This document shows positions 10,431 through 22,980 of a stretch of DNA of 64,000 nucleotides, piece after piece. Origin of the DNA: Lunularia cruciata (lineage: Eukaryota; Streptophyta; Marchantiopsida; Lunulariales; Lunulariaceae). Numbering within the stretch: position 1 is the stretch's first letter; each line of letters starts with the position of its first letter. The notes beneath the pieces are model-generated. The model saw only the letters and a program-made list of their open reading frames with translations, was not told the DNA's origin and searched no databases. The stretch lies in contig OX419759.1 of NCBI GenBank assembly GCA_948567375.1, positions 56,087,493 through 56,151,492 on the forward strand, given 5' to 3'. A program made the translations under genes and the position numbers.

Positions 10431-12200
10431 TGTAGGAACCGCACCATCCCTACTCTCACACAGTGTGGCAGCCAACCTGAATATTGGGGCTAGGTCAACT
10501 CCCAATGTAAACATATCATTGGCCAAAAACAAAGGATGCCGCATAATCAGCTGAGCCACCCCCAACATCATGCTAGACTTAGTCTGTGTAGTAGTAGGTG
10601 GCTGACAAGCAGGTAGTCCATCATGCACTCCTTCACCACCTATGACACCTACATTGGGATGTATAGGAACCATGGATGTCATCTACAATGCCTCAGATAT
10701 CGTGAAAGATTGGGGAAGTCTGACTTGTCTCCCAACCTCTCCTCTCTATGGGTCCAACTCCACTGATGCTCCTCTAGGCTTTGGAGCACGCAACGCACTC
10801 CTAGTCACTACTGTAGATGCATCCACCTGTGTTGCTTCACACATGAAGTCCAAAGCATCTCTATCACCAGCATATGAGTGGAAGCCTCAGCACCCGAATC
10901 TGATCTCCTCTGAGCAATAGCCATACTAGCCAATCTCTGCTCCTATTGCTCAATCCGAGTAGCCATAGTTGTATCAAAAGTGAGGGCAGGTGCTGCACCC
11001 CTACTAGGTGTAGATCCTCTACCACCACCTCTACCACCTCGTCCTCCATGAACTGGAGCTCCTCTACTACCTGCCATAATAGCCCTACCACTCCGTAACT
11101 CTAGGTGTAGGTCAAAACACCGGTCACTAGGGTGACCAAATCTATGGCAATGTTCACACTGCCTCTGTGATGGCTGTGATGCACCCAAGGTATCAGGTCC
11201 ACTACCCTAAGTACACTCTCTCCGATGGTGAGGTCCACCACAAGTCCAACAAGCAACACCACTACTCACTGACTATTGCTGACCCAAAAATGAAGGTAAG
11301 GGTCTAACTCCACTAGGCCCTCCACTCGCTCCATAGGATCTAGGATGTCCACCTTGTCCTCAAAAACCAATAGGGTGTGGTACACTCTACTGCACTCTAG
11401 AGGCAGTCACATTCATGGATGAAGTTTCCCTACCAAACCTAGATGTCACCACCCTCTCCTCTACCATGATATACGCTCAGCCAAACCAAAGACCACTGCC
11501 AAAGTAGGCAAAGTAGCGTGTATAACGTAGCATCACAAACTCTACATCACAACTCCTTGTCCAATATCCCATACTAAAACTAGACTGCTTGGGCCTCAGT
11601 AACTCCCTGAGTGAAACTGATCAGCCGCCTCATGCAAGTGTATGCCTTGCGTAGGCTCTCTCCAGCCTTCCATTGGAAGTCCTGCAAGCTTCTTAGCTTG
11701 TCAGTCCATAGTCCTTGGTAGTTTTGCCTCAAACACAGGAATAACTCCACCATGAGGTTAAACCCCGATACCACACCACCTCCTATAGCGGTACCTCCAC
11801 TTGTGCTAACATTATCTCCAGCTAGTGCACCTCTACTAGCTCCACTAACACTTCTCAAGCTAAAGCTCATAGGTACAACCAATCTACTCCTAGCCACCAA
11901 ACCTAAAGTGATAGAGATATAGTTCGGAGACCAATATTGTCTCCATAACTTGATCTCCTCCAAATGAGTTCTCTTGAACTCATGATAGTCATCCATTGGC
12001 GGACACTCCAAGTGTTGAAACAACCTCTTCCTTGCCATGAAGGGTGTAAACAAAGTTGGATTCCGCATCTACTGCAGATCACACCAACTATTGAACTTCT
12101 GGATGAAGTCATCCAACTCAATGGTATCCACTGTACCAAAGTAATGCCTAGGGCCTTTGAAGGCCCCATAAATCTCATCCAAGTCCCACAACAACGATGC
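10431..12200 (-). pseudogene. G1 gag remnant with CCHC zinc knuckle
   Basis: The minus-strand ORF at 12,068-11,580 has the gag-like pattern (PPMDDYHEFKRTHLEEIKLW at its start, and a WTDKLRSLQDF segment later). Near 11,165-11,120 a CX2CX4HX4C knuckle is intact as CEHCHRFGHPSDRC, followed by an Arg/Gly-rich tail typical of nucleic-acid binding. The remainder up to the protease (10,900-10,431) is readable only in pieces. It would have packaged element RNA. The 5' end is next to the solo LTR that begins at 12,205. Confidence 0.7.
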
Positions 12201-12204
12201 AGAC

Positions 12205-12898
12205 TGTGAGCCGGCCTGTCTCTCACTCAGGATGAACCTCTAATGGCTATTATGGTAGCGCACCATGGACTAAGAAGGCAAGGAACCCCAACTCCATCAT
12301 ACTCTTCCAAGGCTCACACTCCAAGACTCAAGACATTGCTCACTAGAGAACTCAATGAGAGAGAGAGATAGTTGAAAATGAAAGGATGTTGGGTACCTCC
12401 TCACTCCTTGTTTATATACTTGTGAAATAGTTACGTACCAAAGTTACTAATTACTGTAATAACTCAAGTTACTAGACTAAAAGTCAAGTAAAGTCAAAAA
12501 GTAGAAAGAAATATCCATTCACATGGGCATATCTCCCTAAGCATGTGGTCTTATCTTGACCCAACCACTAAGTCAAGGATTCTTGCACATGGGCTATCCT
12601 TGGACTAAAGAAGAATCCAAAACAAAAAGGCTTGCGGGCCCAAGAGTTCTCAACTCTTTCCTCAAAGCCAAACACCTAGGAATAATACCAAGTCAACACA
12701 CTAAAATCCAAAGTAGTGGTGCTCATCTTTTCTACTTCCTCTAAAGTAAGGTCTCTTCTATCTTAGCTATGACTAAATTTAGCTAACCCTGACTAATATA
12801 GAACTATCCTTTATCTTTATATAAATAATATCTCTCAAGTACTTGTAATACCAAGCTAAATATCACAATAACACGCACATGTACAAATGGGTGTCACA
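12205..12898. repeat. Solo LTR of the G3 family
   Basis: This 694-bp stretch starts TGTGAGCCGG and ends GGGTGTCACA. It matches both LTRs of G3 along its whole length with scattered substitutions. No internal G3 sequence is attached. The flanks AGAC (12,201-12,204) and GGAC (12,899-12,902) look like a target duplication with one change. It is clearly older than the G3 copy at 26,334-34,154, because it differs from those two LTRs at many sites while they appear identical to each other. Confidence 0.85.
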
Positions 12899-14099
12899 GG
12901 ACACACCAAGTGCACTCTCAATTGAATCAGCTCATGTGTCACACTCCAACTCAGAGTCAATCTCCTCCCTCAATGAGACCTGAGATACAAGCTAATACCA
13001 AACGCCACTTCGAGTAAACCCATTGTGTAATGCAGGGCTATCTCCTCTAGAATCCCCAAAGAACTCCGTCGTGACAAAGTGACCGCAACCGCAAGTACAC
13101 CACCAAGTGCCAATACCAACTAAGCACCACCCACTAATGTAACTCTAACCATTTCCCCTCTACACTAGGGGAAATGACAACCTGTAACATGCCATCATAT
13201 AACATGCACTCTCACGATTTGTAGGTCATCACTTCTTGCCTCACCGGAGAGAAAAAAGGATAGTTTGACTGGTCATCACTCTAGCCTCACTTCCAAGAGC
13301 ACACCAGAGCACCAATGCTCAAAAGTCAAGGCACCTCACACAAACAAGAAGCAGCGAATAGAGGGAGTCCAATCACAAGAAATCTAAGAAAAAACCCTCC
13401 ATCTCATAAAACAACACAAGATTGATTCTGCCAACATTTGGCATTTGACATAAGAGAAATTTGTATCTAAATCCTAAGCTACTAGGATCACCAAGAATGG
13501 AATCAAACTGCCTCACCTAGCCAAAGCTACATGTCTATAGGTAACAGTAGCATAGTCACTAGGACAACAAGTGAGGGTGGACTAGTTGGCTAGGGCACCA
13601 GTCTAGGAACAATAGATCTAAGGGTCAAACACTATTGTGCACAATCTAGCAAGAAAGGCTGATTTTGCCAACCAATGACCAAGATCGACTCCAAACTAGC
13701 TAGCCTCACGCTGGCTTGCTGGCCCTTCTAGGCCTTCATAACCTCTCATAGACCATAGCCCTATGCCTCGAAGCCTCTGTCCACCATAGCCATGAACTCA
13801 AAGGCTCAACATCAGAGAAGTGAGCTCTTTGGAGCTGCACTTTGAAAATATACCCCCTAGACTCGAGCTAGGTTTGAACCCTAACAGTCCTATTGATGGC
13901 ACACTTGACGGTGCAAATGGTGCAAATTGATGGTGGGCTCCACCGTGAAGTCAGTACCCCAAACACAAAATCTGACCATCAAAAAGTAGTCTCTGAGAAA
14001 CTGCTGAAATAACTCTAACTATTATCACTGCAACTCCAATGTATGAGAAATTTAGATGCGACACTACAAATGGCGTGACAATTAGAATTTAAGTTTTCC
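12899..14099. other. Unassigned AT-rich sequence, possible G1 5' end
   Basis: There is no open frame with a recognisable domain. By position it should contain the 5' leader and LTR of G1 (minus strand), and a CCAATGCTC junction near 13,312 could be a primer site next to an LTR edge. I could not confirm either, because the other G1 LTR is outside the window. Confidence 0.3.
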
Positions 14100-17000
14100 A
14101 GGTTTCATGGCAAAATCATTACCAATAATTGTGAGGACGGTCCCAAAGTGGAGGGAAAGTGAGGAAATCTAACTCAATGAATAGAGTTGGATTGGAGATT
14201 AGTCCTTGGAAAGGAAGTTGGAGATGTGGTTGGGGTTACCTTTTATCAGAAGGGTGATTCTTTGTAGGAAATTATAGAGATGAGAAGTTCCTTTAGTGCT
14301 CCTTGCACCAATAACTAATACAAGGTGGATATATATTGGGGCCCAATGAGGAAAAGTATTATTGGGGCTTTGATAGTTATGTTGAAACCCCAATGCACCA
14401 TATATATGACAAAGTAGTAGGTGGTATTCTTCCACTAGATGTTCAAGAAAGAAAAGGTGAATTGGGCAAAGTGCTTCACCAACAAACAAGGCAACTGATT
14501 GTGAATTGGAGGATCAATATGCCACCATGCTTCTTTGTGTTTTTTGTAGCACATTTTTATTTGGATTGGAACTTGCTTACTTTGGAGGAGAAACAAAGTA
14601 TGGAGTCTCACTTTCACATAGATTTGCATCAAGATGTGAATGTAGATGATCAACATTACATAAGATAGATCCAAGGGAGCAATGAACACTTTGCCAAGAC
14701 AAGGTAGTAGAAGACAGTGGTAGTGACTGTTCCAAAGACAAAGAAGTGGAGTACACACGAGGAAGTGAACCAAGGAGGTGGTGTCACTAGTTCATCCATG
14801 AAACACTAGAAGATTGAACCCAAGGCATGAGACAAGAGTAGTGGACATGTCATTGGGAGTGGAGTCAAAAGGAGAAGCTAAGTACAACTCAAAGGACTTG
14901 GAGGGAGAAGAAGAAGAGCCCACTTTGCAAAGTAGAGAGTCAAGTAGTGAGAGTGATGGGAAGTCCAAAGTTCAACAGTTAGTAAAAGAAGTGGTTGAGG
15001 AGAAGGATTGGGAGTTCCATTTGGTGATTGATCAGATGGAAGGAAAGGATGCCCCATATTTGGAATTGCCTGAGGTAGAGATGGTTGAAGATCAGGATCA
15101 AGAGCTATGGCTGGTGTTTCAAAGGAGAGCAAGATTAAAGAGAAGTTTGTAGTTTGCAATTACAAGGACAAGCAAAGCCATTGAGGATGAAGAAAGCTTG
15201 GATGATATCAAAGTAGGGGTGAGAAGATTGTGACTTTGGGCTAAGACATCCATGAATGACTTGCTTGTCAAAGCCAAGTACAAAGAAGATAGAGAAGATG
15301 AGGTGGAAGAGTTCAGCAAAGCAAAGTTTTGTCAAAGATCATCTATCTTCTGTTAGTGCAATTGAAGAAGAAGGAAGAAGACCTAAAAAAAGATCATCTA
15401 GAGGTGAAGGACGAGTTGCAGGTGGGGAAGTATCTAAGCAAAGAAGTTTAGGGGTTAAAGAAGAAGTTAATTTGAGGAGAAGAAGAACCCAAAGAACTTT
15501 GGTTTGATGCCGTACTTAGGAAGAAGAACTTAGATAACTTGTAGGAGAGTTTTGCAGAGCAAAAGCAAAGATATTGAATGTCAAGCTGAAGAATAGAAGG
15601 ATCAAAAGGCAGCATTCAAGAAGTTGAATTGAGAATTCAATGAAGTGCAGCATGACATGATGCATTCAAAGGCTATTGTAGTGTTAAGAGAGCAAGAATT
15701 AGAGAAATTGGCATTTGTTGTAGCAAAGAAGGATCAAGCCTAGCAACATGAATTAGCAAGTAAAAGCCATGAAGAAGAAAGGTTGCAGGACCTGCTCAAA
15801 AGTATGGAGGCTCAAGTCATTCAATATGTTGAAGAGAAAAAAGTGTTTTAGGTGGAGCAAGAGGAAGAATTGAGATGTATAAGAAGAATTGGAGGTAGAA
15901 AGGAATTGGGGGTGTCCATTCTAGAGAATACAGCTGAATCACTCGAAGAGATTGTCAAGAGATTAAAGGTGGTGCTAAGTACTAAACCCAAAGTAACGTT
16001 GGAGGAATCAAGACTGCAAAAATTAAAGCTATTGCTGTAGGAGAGGAGGAAGAGGAAAGTGGAGGATACCAAACTGAAAAAATTGTTAATTTGCTTGAGA
16101 GATAGAGTAGATAGAAAGATCATTGAAGTAGGAGACAAATTTTGTCTCAAATTAGACTTAATAAGATTAGGATTGGATGAGATTTGTAGTAGTGTAAAGT
16201 TAGGAACCCAACAAGTAGTAGTGGAAGTAGGAGTGCATGTGACTTCGAGTGATTTACTTGAATCATTTGAAGGAGTTAGAATAAAGAAGGAAGATTTAGT
16301 TAAGAGACTGTGACTTCAATTTTCAGTTTAGACTAAAGATAGGATAGAAATAGAAGAAGAAGTACCAATAGTAGATGAACCCAAAGTGCAAGAGGTGCTT
16401 GAAGGCACATTATGTGTGGAACCCAAAGTCAAAGTAGACATCAGATCGGATTAGAGTAACAATTTTGAGATTTGAAGAGGCAAAAATGAAGAAGTGGAGT
16501 GACACTTTGGATCTACAGATCTGTAAAGAAGCCATTGAAGTGGTTTAGGTAGTTTAGATAATTGTAAGTGCTCTGCCCATTTAAAGGAAGCATTCATAGT
16601 GAGTTGAGTTCAAACTGGTATTCATATTTTTGAAGTTGAGTAAAGCAAAGTGCTTTAACTCAATGTCATTTCAGCTTAATTTTAGGATCAATCCTATGTT
16701 TGTGTTTGGGAGTGTTTGGAGAAGTTTGATTTGCAATCAAGGTGTGTTAAATGTTGGATTCTGCAGTGCTTATGTGAATTTTGTGTGTTTGATCCTAAAT
16801 GAATAGCAATTGAGGCAATGCCTTGACAAATATGTGAAGGATTGTAGTGTTGGTAGTATTTTGCAATTGTGATCAAAATGTTGGATTGATGCAAGGTACT
16901 TTTGATTTAGGAAGTTGTGCTTAGTAGAAGGGTGGAACACAATTCCAAGGTAAAGTTATTTCATGGTAAAGTAGCTTTCATTGGGAGAACTGAATCATCA

Positions 17001-17251
17001 CAATTTGTATCAATTTGAAAAAACATTGAAGAATTGTGATTACGGGTGTTGTTGATTTGTGACAAGACTACAATTTGAGAACTTGTTACTCTCTTTTGGG
17101 TGTGGTTTCTACCCAAGAGGTTAAAGATGTAATTAAGAAGAACTACTTATTACTATTTACTTTGTATTTGACTATTTTTTACTAGTATCTTTGTGGGAAC
17201 AACCAATTACTTACCAATTACCACAAAAGTGATACTTGTTAGATTTTCACA
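14100..17251 (+). mobile_element. X element copy 2 (plus strand, decayed)
   Basis: The last 800 bp (about 16,440-17,251) are related to the reverse complement of 19,282-20,060. They include the shared segments GGAAGTTGTGC, GGGTGGAACACAATTC and the end GTGATACTTGTTAGATTTTCACA-like terminus at 17,251. Upstream lie open pieces related to the coiled-coil protein of copy 3. The left boundary is not clear; no TGTGGTACCC start was found, and no target duplication could be paired with AACAT after 17,251. It is more diverged than copies 1 and 3, so it is probably older. Confidence 0.6.
14336..16313 (+). pseudogene. X element copy 2, coiled-coil protein remnant
   Basis: Broken plus-strand frames parallel copy 3. 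The piece at 14,336-14,668 contains HQQTRQLIVNWRINMPP, then AHFYLDWNLL and HFHIDLHQDVNVDDQHYI. The equivalents at 22,037-21,800 are HGRTRQMVWNLRDKLPP, ATHFYLGLNLL and HFHLHVQKEVNVEEQQYI. Acidic and Glu/Lys-rich segments follow (14,814-15,152 and 15,852-16,040), then the C-terminal region (16,059-16,313, LRDRVDRKIIEVGDKF versus LRTRVDKKILEVEDNI). Stops separate the pieces. The conserved N-terminal globular block and coiled-coil tail suggest one ancestral protein of several hundred residues with unknown function. Confidence 0.6.
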
Positions 17252-18429
17252 AACATGCACCAAGGAGGACTCCAAGGTAGCATAGGAGAAGTTATAAGAA
17301 CTAATGATACAACTAGACAAATCCCACAAAGAAGCAAAAAATGCAATTCTAATTGAGTCTGGACTTGAAGAAAGGTAGCTACTCTTGAAAAAGAGAAAAT
17401 AACCTAGGAGGGTGTGAGGAAAGCTATAGAGAAGGGACTTGCTGCATACCAACAGTCAAAAAATGAGATTATAAAGGAGAAGGATTGATACCAAAAAGAC
17501 CTTCTCTATTATAAATAGAAAAGGAAGGGGAAAGAAGCCAAGGTCAAAGCACAACATATATCCAAAAACAATCCTAAGATAGAAAACAAAAGGCTTGAAT
17601 AGAGAGTGAACCAATTACTCCAATTCATTAGCTATAACATGTTGGAAGTACCATCTATAGATGAAAATTCTGATGCAAAGGAAAACCCCAAGGAGAATAA
17701 AGAGGAGGAAAAACTTGAAGTATCTATAGGAGGTAGAAAGATGGTCATCTCCACAACTATCTTTCCACCTTGATGAGGCAGGACCATCCAATAAGAAGTT
17801 AGGAGGAAGTTCCACATGCAACAAGCCTCACAATTCCAATTTGTCCCTGCCTGCCACTCTTGCAAATATTGCTAATAGCAAGAAGTGTGCACAATCCAGT
17901 TCTTATGAGTCAAGAGAACAACATTGCAAGTCAATGGATGTTATGGTGCCCAAGATTATTGATCCAAGTCATAGAAGGGAGGTGAATTTGGAAGCAAGAA
18001 GTAGCATAGGGGCTTCAAGCCTCCAATTAACAAGAACAAACATGGAAGTGGGATCCAACATAGCCTTGCTCTCCAAAATGCAAGATGAATTTCTCCCAAA
18101 AGTAATGGAGTTAGTTAAATAGTGATCAAAGAGCATAGTTTCCTTAGAGATTGAATTACCATACCTCGTAATTGCCTCTTAGGCCTTGGAGCCTTGAGAA
18201 TCCATAAAGAAAGTAATAGTCATCCTATAGATGCAAAGCATAAGAGGGTTAGAAAGCTACATCTAGGAGGTGATGGTGATATAGGCACTTGAACAAGAAG
18301 TAGCTCCACCTATGAAGCTCATCAAAAATTCCCCACAAGATCCCCAATAATTCCAAGATTGGTTACAACTAGTATTTCCTCTAAGTCATAGGTCTAGCTA
18401 TAACCTTATCACAATAACCATACTCTCGC
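17252..18429 (+). other. Unassigned sequence left of G2 with one open frame
   Basis: This was one piece with 35,471 onward before G2 inserted. An open frame at 17,841-18,122 (93 residues, ending KMQDEFLPKVMELVK) and Lys/Glu-rich frames at 17,260-17,600 suggest a decayed coding sequence, perhaps of another element. I recognise no family. Confidence 0.3.
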
Positions 18430-18829
18430 TGTAAAAGACCAAAATAGGGGAGAAGAATAGGAGAATGGAAACTCACATTGGGACACGTGAATGAGAGAAA
18501 ACTCTGAATGCCTAGCATGAGCTTTGGCTTAAGTATTTATAAGTAGCATACAAGGCCCTTGAGAAGAAACTCAAGAAGCTTCCTTGAGCCGCTTTCTTAG
18601 AGTGCAAGCCAAGTTAACTAGGAAGCTTCCTTCTAGAAGTTGCCTACTTGGCATGCAAGCTAAGCTAGTTAGAAGTTTCTAAAACCTACCTTCTTGGAGC
18701 GCAAGTTAACTAGTTGGGGAGCTTTCCAAGAAGCTTCCTAGATGCTTATGGAATATTCTAGGCTAATTTGGCTTATTCTCTACTTTGTTAGCCTTACAAA
18801 ACTATGTTGCTAAACTCCATATTGTTACA
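18430..18829 (-). repeat. G2 3' LTR
   Basis: This 400-bp LTR starts TGTAAAAGACC and ends ATTGTTACA. It shares long segments with 35,046-35,470, for example TTATAAGTAGCATACAAGG and GCAAGCCAAGTTAACTAGGA. The right copy is 25 bp longer, owing to small internal indels. Confidence 0.9.
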
Positions 18830-18842
18830 TATTCTCCCACCG
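18830..18842 (-). other. G2 polypurine tract
   Basis: On the minus strand, GGTGGGAGAATA lies directly before the 3' LTR, which is where plus-strand DNA synthesis of an LTR retrotransposon is primed. Position and purine content fit; function is inferred. Confidence 0.6.
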
Positions 18843-18844
18843 AT

Positions 18845-19281
18845 AGTTGGTGATGTCCTTGTCACCATTGAAGCTTCAAACTCCTAGATGGCCGTCTGTG
18901 CATTTTGGAGGTGAGAAGAGGAGAAAGAAGAGGGGTTAGGAACAAAGAGTTTCAACTTGGAAATATGAAAGACAGGATGGATGTGCATATGACAAGGCAA
19001 GGCAAGTCAATAAGCAACAGGAGAGATAATTTGGATGAGATCAAAAGGTCCTATCCAATTAAAGGCAAGTTTACAAACTTGGGTATCAAGTGGGAAGGGT
19101 AGATAACTAGAGAATAGCATAACTTTATCACCAACTTCAAAGGTGAGATCGCAATGATGATGGTCTGCATATTGTTTTTGGTGATTTTGAGCAACAAGGA
19201 GGTGAGATTTGGCTTGTTGGAGAGATTTTCATATGGTGGTCAAGAAGGTGGAAGTATGAGGGACTTGAGATGGAGGAGGAG
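18845..19281 (-). pseudogene. G2 integrase C-terminal part
   Basis: The minus strand in this piece shows QKQYADHHHCDLTFEVGDKV, then WIGPFDLIQIISPVAY and MHIHPVFHISKLK. This is the C-terminal integrase region of Ty3/gypsy elements, the DNA-binding SH3-like and GPY/F-type module. It continues from base 23,053 across the inserted X element, and the frame is restored when one copy of the AGGAG duplication is removed. One stop is present after the SPVAY motif. No chromodomain is evident. Confidence 0.75.
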
Positions 19282-20060
19282 TGTGACAACCCGGCAAATA
19301 TCACTTTTGCGGTAATCGGGTAAGTAAAGTTTGTTCCCGCAGAGATACAAGTCAGAATTGGTCAAATACAAAGCAAAGTAACAATTTAGTTCTTCTTGGT
19401 TGCGTCTTTAATCTCTCACCCAGAAGAGAGTAACAAGCACTGATTCACAATCTTGTCACAAATTCACACTCCTTAATCACAACTCCATCAAATCTTTCCA
19501 AACAATCTTGATTGTGATGATTCAGACTCTCACAAAAATGGCACTTCATTGCAAAACGACTTCACCTCAGAATTGTGTTCCACCCTTCCACTGAAGGCAC
19601 AACTTCCTTGACCAAAATTGCTTCACATCAACCTCACACTGCACTCACAAATGCAGAATACTACCAACACTACAATTCCTCTCAAATCTGTCAAGACATT
19701 CCTTCAATTGCACTTCACTCAGGATCAAACACACAGAATGAAGATCAAGGCTATGGAATCCAACATCTAACAAGCACAATGACTTGCACTTCAAATTTCT
19801 CCAAACACTCACAAACATAGACACGAAGTTGATACTCGGAATCAAGCTCAAGCGACGAGCACTACTTCACAGCACTTCACTTTATCTATTCTCAAGAATT
19901 ATGAGCACTGAACAACAATTTTCTACGAATGCCACTCTTAAATAGTGAAGCAATTGACAGTTCTAACAACTATACCGTTCTACAACAACTTTTCTAACCT
20001 GCAGATCCAAAATGACAATGCACCTCTTCATATCTGCCTCTTCAAATCTCAAAACTATTA

Positions 20061-20492
20061 CTACTCCGATCCGATGTCTACTTCGTCCTCGGCTTTCCAA
20101 CCCAAACCCGAAGTAATTTTACTTCCGACTACTCTTTCCTCGGGTTTCATATCTTCTACTTCCTCTACCAATTCTAGCAACTCTCTTTCTTGATCTGAAA
20201 TTGCACTAGTGGGTACTCTATCTAACTCCTTATCTCTCGACCCACTCTTCTCTAATGTCTCCAATGGTAACTCCGAAGATATTTGTACTCCTATGTTATC
20301 TACTTCGGGTTTTGCTCTAACATCCTTCCGAAGCTTTTCTATCTCTATTTTCACTAAGTCTAATCTAATTGAAATGTTGTCTTCTACTTCTAATATCTTC
20401 TTGTCTACCCGAGTCCTTAACTTAATCAACAAGGCATTCAAATTAGTGTCTTTTGCGTGTCTTCGCCTCGTCTCCTGCACTAACAACTTCAA
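20061..20492 (-). pseudogene. X element copy 3, C-terminal coiled-coil frame
   Basis: The frame is 143 residues, rich in Leu, Glu, Lys and Arg: a helical segment (NALLIKLRTRVDKKILEVED) and then an acidic tail ending EDEVDIGSE. It is the continuation of the protein in the 20,874-22,037 frame, separated by about 380 bp that are open only in part. Copies 1 and 2 keep the same tail in recognisable form. No enzyme motif is present; a structural or RNA-packaging role is possible but unproven. Confidence 0.55.
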
Positions 20493-20873
20493 CTTGTGCA
20501 GCCTTGTCTCTTCAATTCAAATGTTGGCCTCTTTACTCAACATCGCGTTCATCCTGAGGACAATCTCCTTCAACGGCTCCAATCTCATCTTCCTCTCTCA
20601 CTCTCTATCTGCAAGCCAGTCCTCCCTGTACATCGCCAACTCCGCTTTGAACTCAGCTTTCACCGTCTCCTTCTCCTTCTCCTTCTATACAACCTTCTCC
20701 TCTTGATTACGAAGTAACTCTCGTAATTGTTCTTCTTTTCTATGTCTTACTGTCAACTCCCGTTGCCACAGTTGCTTCTTCTCTTCTACACTCTCTATTA
20801 CTCTATCGAGCTCTTGTTCTTTCTCTGCTACCCTCGCCATAGCATGGATAATTTCTAGTCATGAATCAACAAA

Positions 20874-22219
20874 CTATTGCTTCAAGATCTCGTATTCCGC
20901 TACTTGTCTCTCCCTTGCTATGTCACTCTTCTTAACAAAATCTTCTTGATAACTCACTTCTCTCTTCAGGTCTTCAATTACCTGACTTCTCTCTACTGCC
21001 TCCGCTCGCAGTACTTCCCTTTCCTCCTCACCTCGGGTTATACTCTTCTTCAACTCCAAGTTTTCTTCTTCTAATCTTGCCAATACCTGCAGTATAGTCT
21101 TTACCTCTGGATAAGTCGACTGCATCTCCCTCTTCTTGTGCTCCAACTTCACCAACAATGGGCACACAATTTCTTGCAGGTACTCCACTCCATCACTCGC
21201 AACTACTTTTTCCTGCATAGAAATCTCCTTCCTTACCTCTTCTTCACCCGATACTTGCCTTCTCCTCTGTAGTCTTCGTATCGGAATCGATGCCTCACTT
21301 CCCGAGCTTTCACCTACCTCTTCCTTTGCTTTACTTGGCCCCGCTTCACACTTCACCTTATGTGTTGAGCGAACTCCTTGTTGTACTGCGATCTTCTTTT
21401 CTTCGGGCACAGTTACTTCGTCTTCCAACTGTGTGTTGTCTTTGGCCTCCATCTCGGCTTGCACTTCTTCTTCTTTGTATTTGTCAGCCGCCGGTACCGA
21501 TGTCATCTCTCCCCCTTCATCACTATCACTGCTCGTATCTCCACTCTGCAACGTTAGCTTAGGCTCCTCCTCATGTTCCGAGTCTTCAGTTTTGAGCTCA
21601 GCATCTCCTTCTGAGTCTTCATCCTCCAACTTAGTTACCACCATACCTTGCCTCGGGTTGCCTCTCCGCGTCTTCCAAGGTTTCTTGATGTCTTCGGCTT
21701 CACCTTGCCGACCCCTCTTCTTCGTTGATGCAGTACTCACTGCGACTTCCATGTTCTTCCCCATCTTTGCATAGTAATCATCAATGCTCCTGATCTGCAG
21801 GATGTATTGCTGCTCCTCGACGTTGACCTCCTTTTGCACATGAAGATGGAAGTGCGACACCATCCGAGTTTGCTCCGCCAAGTTCAGCAGGTTGAGCCCA
21901 AGGTAGAAGTGTGTTGCAAATGGCACGATGTAGTGTGGAGGCAACTTATCCCGCAAATTCCACACCATCTGCCTTGTTCTCCCATGAAAACACCTCGCCC
22001 AATTGATTGTTCTCCTGTGAAAAGCTTGTGAAAGCACACCGCTTGGTGTTTCATCACATATGTGGTTTGTTCCAGCTTCAGGATAGCCATCAGGGCACTC
22101 ACAATCCCTCTCTTCACAAGGTCTTTGTAGCTCTCAACCTTATATCCATTCTTCGTCCTCTTTGACGAGAAGGCATCTCTCACCTCTTGTGTCTCTTGAG
22201 CTATCTCTCCCTTCCCCAA
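20874..22219 (-). pseudogene. X element copy 3, main coiled-coil protein frames
   Basis: A 387-residue open frame (22,037-20,874) starts without a Met. It is preceded by an overlapping frame (22,219 to about 22,010) that reads better N-terminally (KVESYKDLVKRGIVSALMAI), which implies a frameshift near 22,010. The N-terminal part has a compact conserved block (LPPHYIVPFATHFYLGLNLL, then HFHLHVQKEVNVEEQQYI) that is also present in copy 2. The middle is acidic and Ser-rich (EDEDSEGDAELKTEDSEHE). The C-terminal 150 residues are a predicted coiled coil (LARLEEENLELKKS, AVERSQVIEDLKREVSYQ). There are no CCHC, D-S-G, YxDD or DDE motifs. I do not recognise the family. Being carried by a mobile element, a gag-like role is a guess. 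Confidence 0.55.
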
Positions 22220-22408
22220 GAACGTGGCTCCCTACTCCGAGCCTGCCTCCTTCCCGAGTACTAGTCTCCATTCTGACTCTGTCCAGCGAGCCGGATTTCC
22301 TCTCTTCCCTTCTTCCTTGGGTCCATCGAGACACTTGCTCTCAATGATTTCTGTCATGAATCCAGGAAAGCTTACATTCCAATTCCATGCCAAAAATGTG
22401 ATCTGAAG

Positions 22409-22980
22409 TTAGCTCAAGACTTTGATCCTTGCTATTATGTCTAACCTCCAAATTGCATGATTTCTCACTGTGAATTTGGAGTTCTTCTTTCCTCCTCCCA
22501 TCTCTTCTACCTTCACACTCTCTCTTGATTTCACTCTCGCAACTTCTTCCTTGCGCACTGACACGATTCCAACTCTATTTCCCTTCCCACGATCACCTGC
22601 AAGATGACTTCGCAACGGCAAAGGAAAATTACTTGACATTTTGTTGTTGCAAGTTCGATTTTTAAAGAGTTGCACTTCTTCGTCTTTCATCACTTTGAGT
22701 TTCTACCAAGAAATCACACCTCCTGCATGCACCTGTCACTGTCAATCACCTTCGTGCGTATGGGCTGCCGGTTTTGAACGGTCCCTTCTTGAATTTCTCG
22801 CCCCAACGAAAGGTTGTTAGACTGTCTTTGCCTTGGGTTGAGCTCCCTCCCCCGATACAAAGACAATTTACTTTGGGTTGTATGCTGACAGGGCATTTTT
22901 GAGTACTTTGCCTTATGATCTGAAGTCACGTTACCTTGGGTTTCATCCTGAAGACTCTTTTCTTTGCCTTCTTTGGCCAT
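22409..22980 (-). pseudogene. X element copy 3, N-terminal frames
   Basis: Two short minus-strand frames, 22,693-22,409 and 22,980-22,714, precede the main coiled-coil frames in the right order. They are basic (KEEVARVKSRESVKVEE, GGGKKNSKFTVRNHAIWRLD). They may be the N-terminus of the same protein or a leader. Copy 2 has no clear counterpart. Confidence 0.3.

Larger units (their letters stand above)
1..12204 (-). mobile_element. G1, decayed Ty3/gypsy retrotransposon carrying a DNA methyltransferase-like domain
   Basis: Read on the minus strand, the pieces follow Ty3/gypsy order with one extra domain: gag and zinc knuckle (12,200-10,900), protease LDSGA (about 10,200), cytosine methyltransferase motifs (6,125-5,212), reverse transcriptase (4,850-3,746), RNase H (3,745-1,312) and integrase (1,311-290). 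Every domain carries stops or frameshifts, so the element is dead. It has been split by an X element (1,495-3,380) and by a purine-rich block (about 6,541-9,700). The left LTR lies outside the window, and I could not define the right LTR with certainty; it may lie in 12,899-14,100. Bases 1-289 should be the integrase C-terminal side, but I recognise no domain there. Confidence 0.8.

Noticed and set aside
14199-14773. Minus-strand frames opposite X copy 2
   Set aside because: They overlap the plus-strand pieces that are conserved with copy 3, so they are shadows.
20209-20706. 165-codon plus-strand frame
   Set aside because: It is a shadow of the coiled-coil C-terminal region on the minus strand, with no conserved equivalent in copies 1 and 2.
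21136-21774. 212-codon Ser/Cys-rich plus-strand frame
   Set aside because: It lies opposite the Glu/Lys-rich coiled-coil frame of X copy 3; GAG and GAA codons on one strand give Ser and Leu codons on the other.
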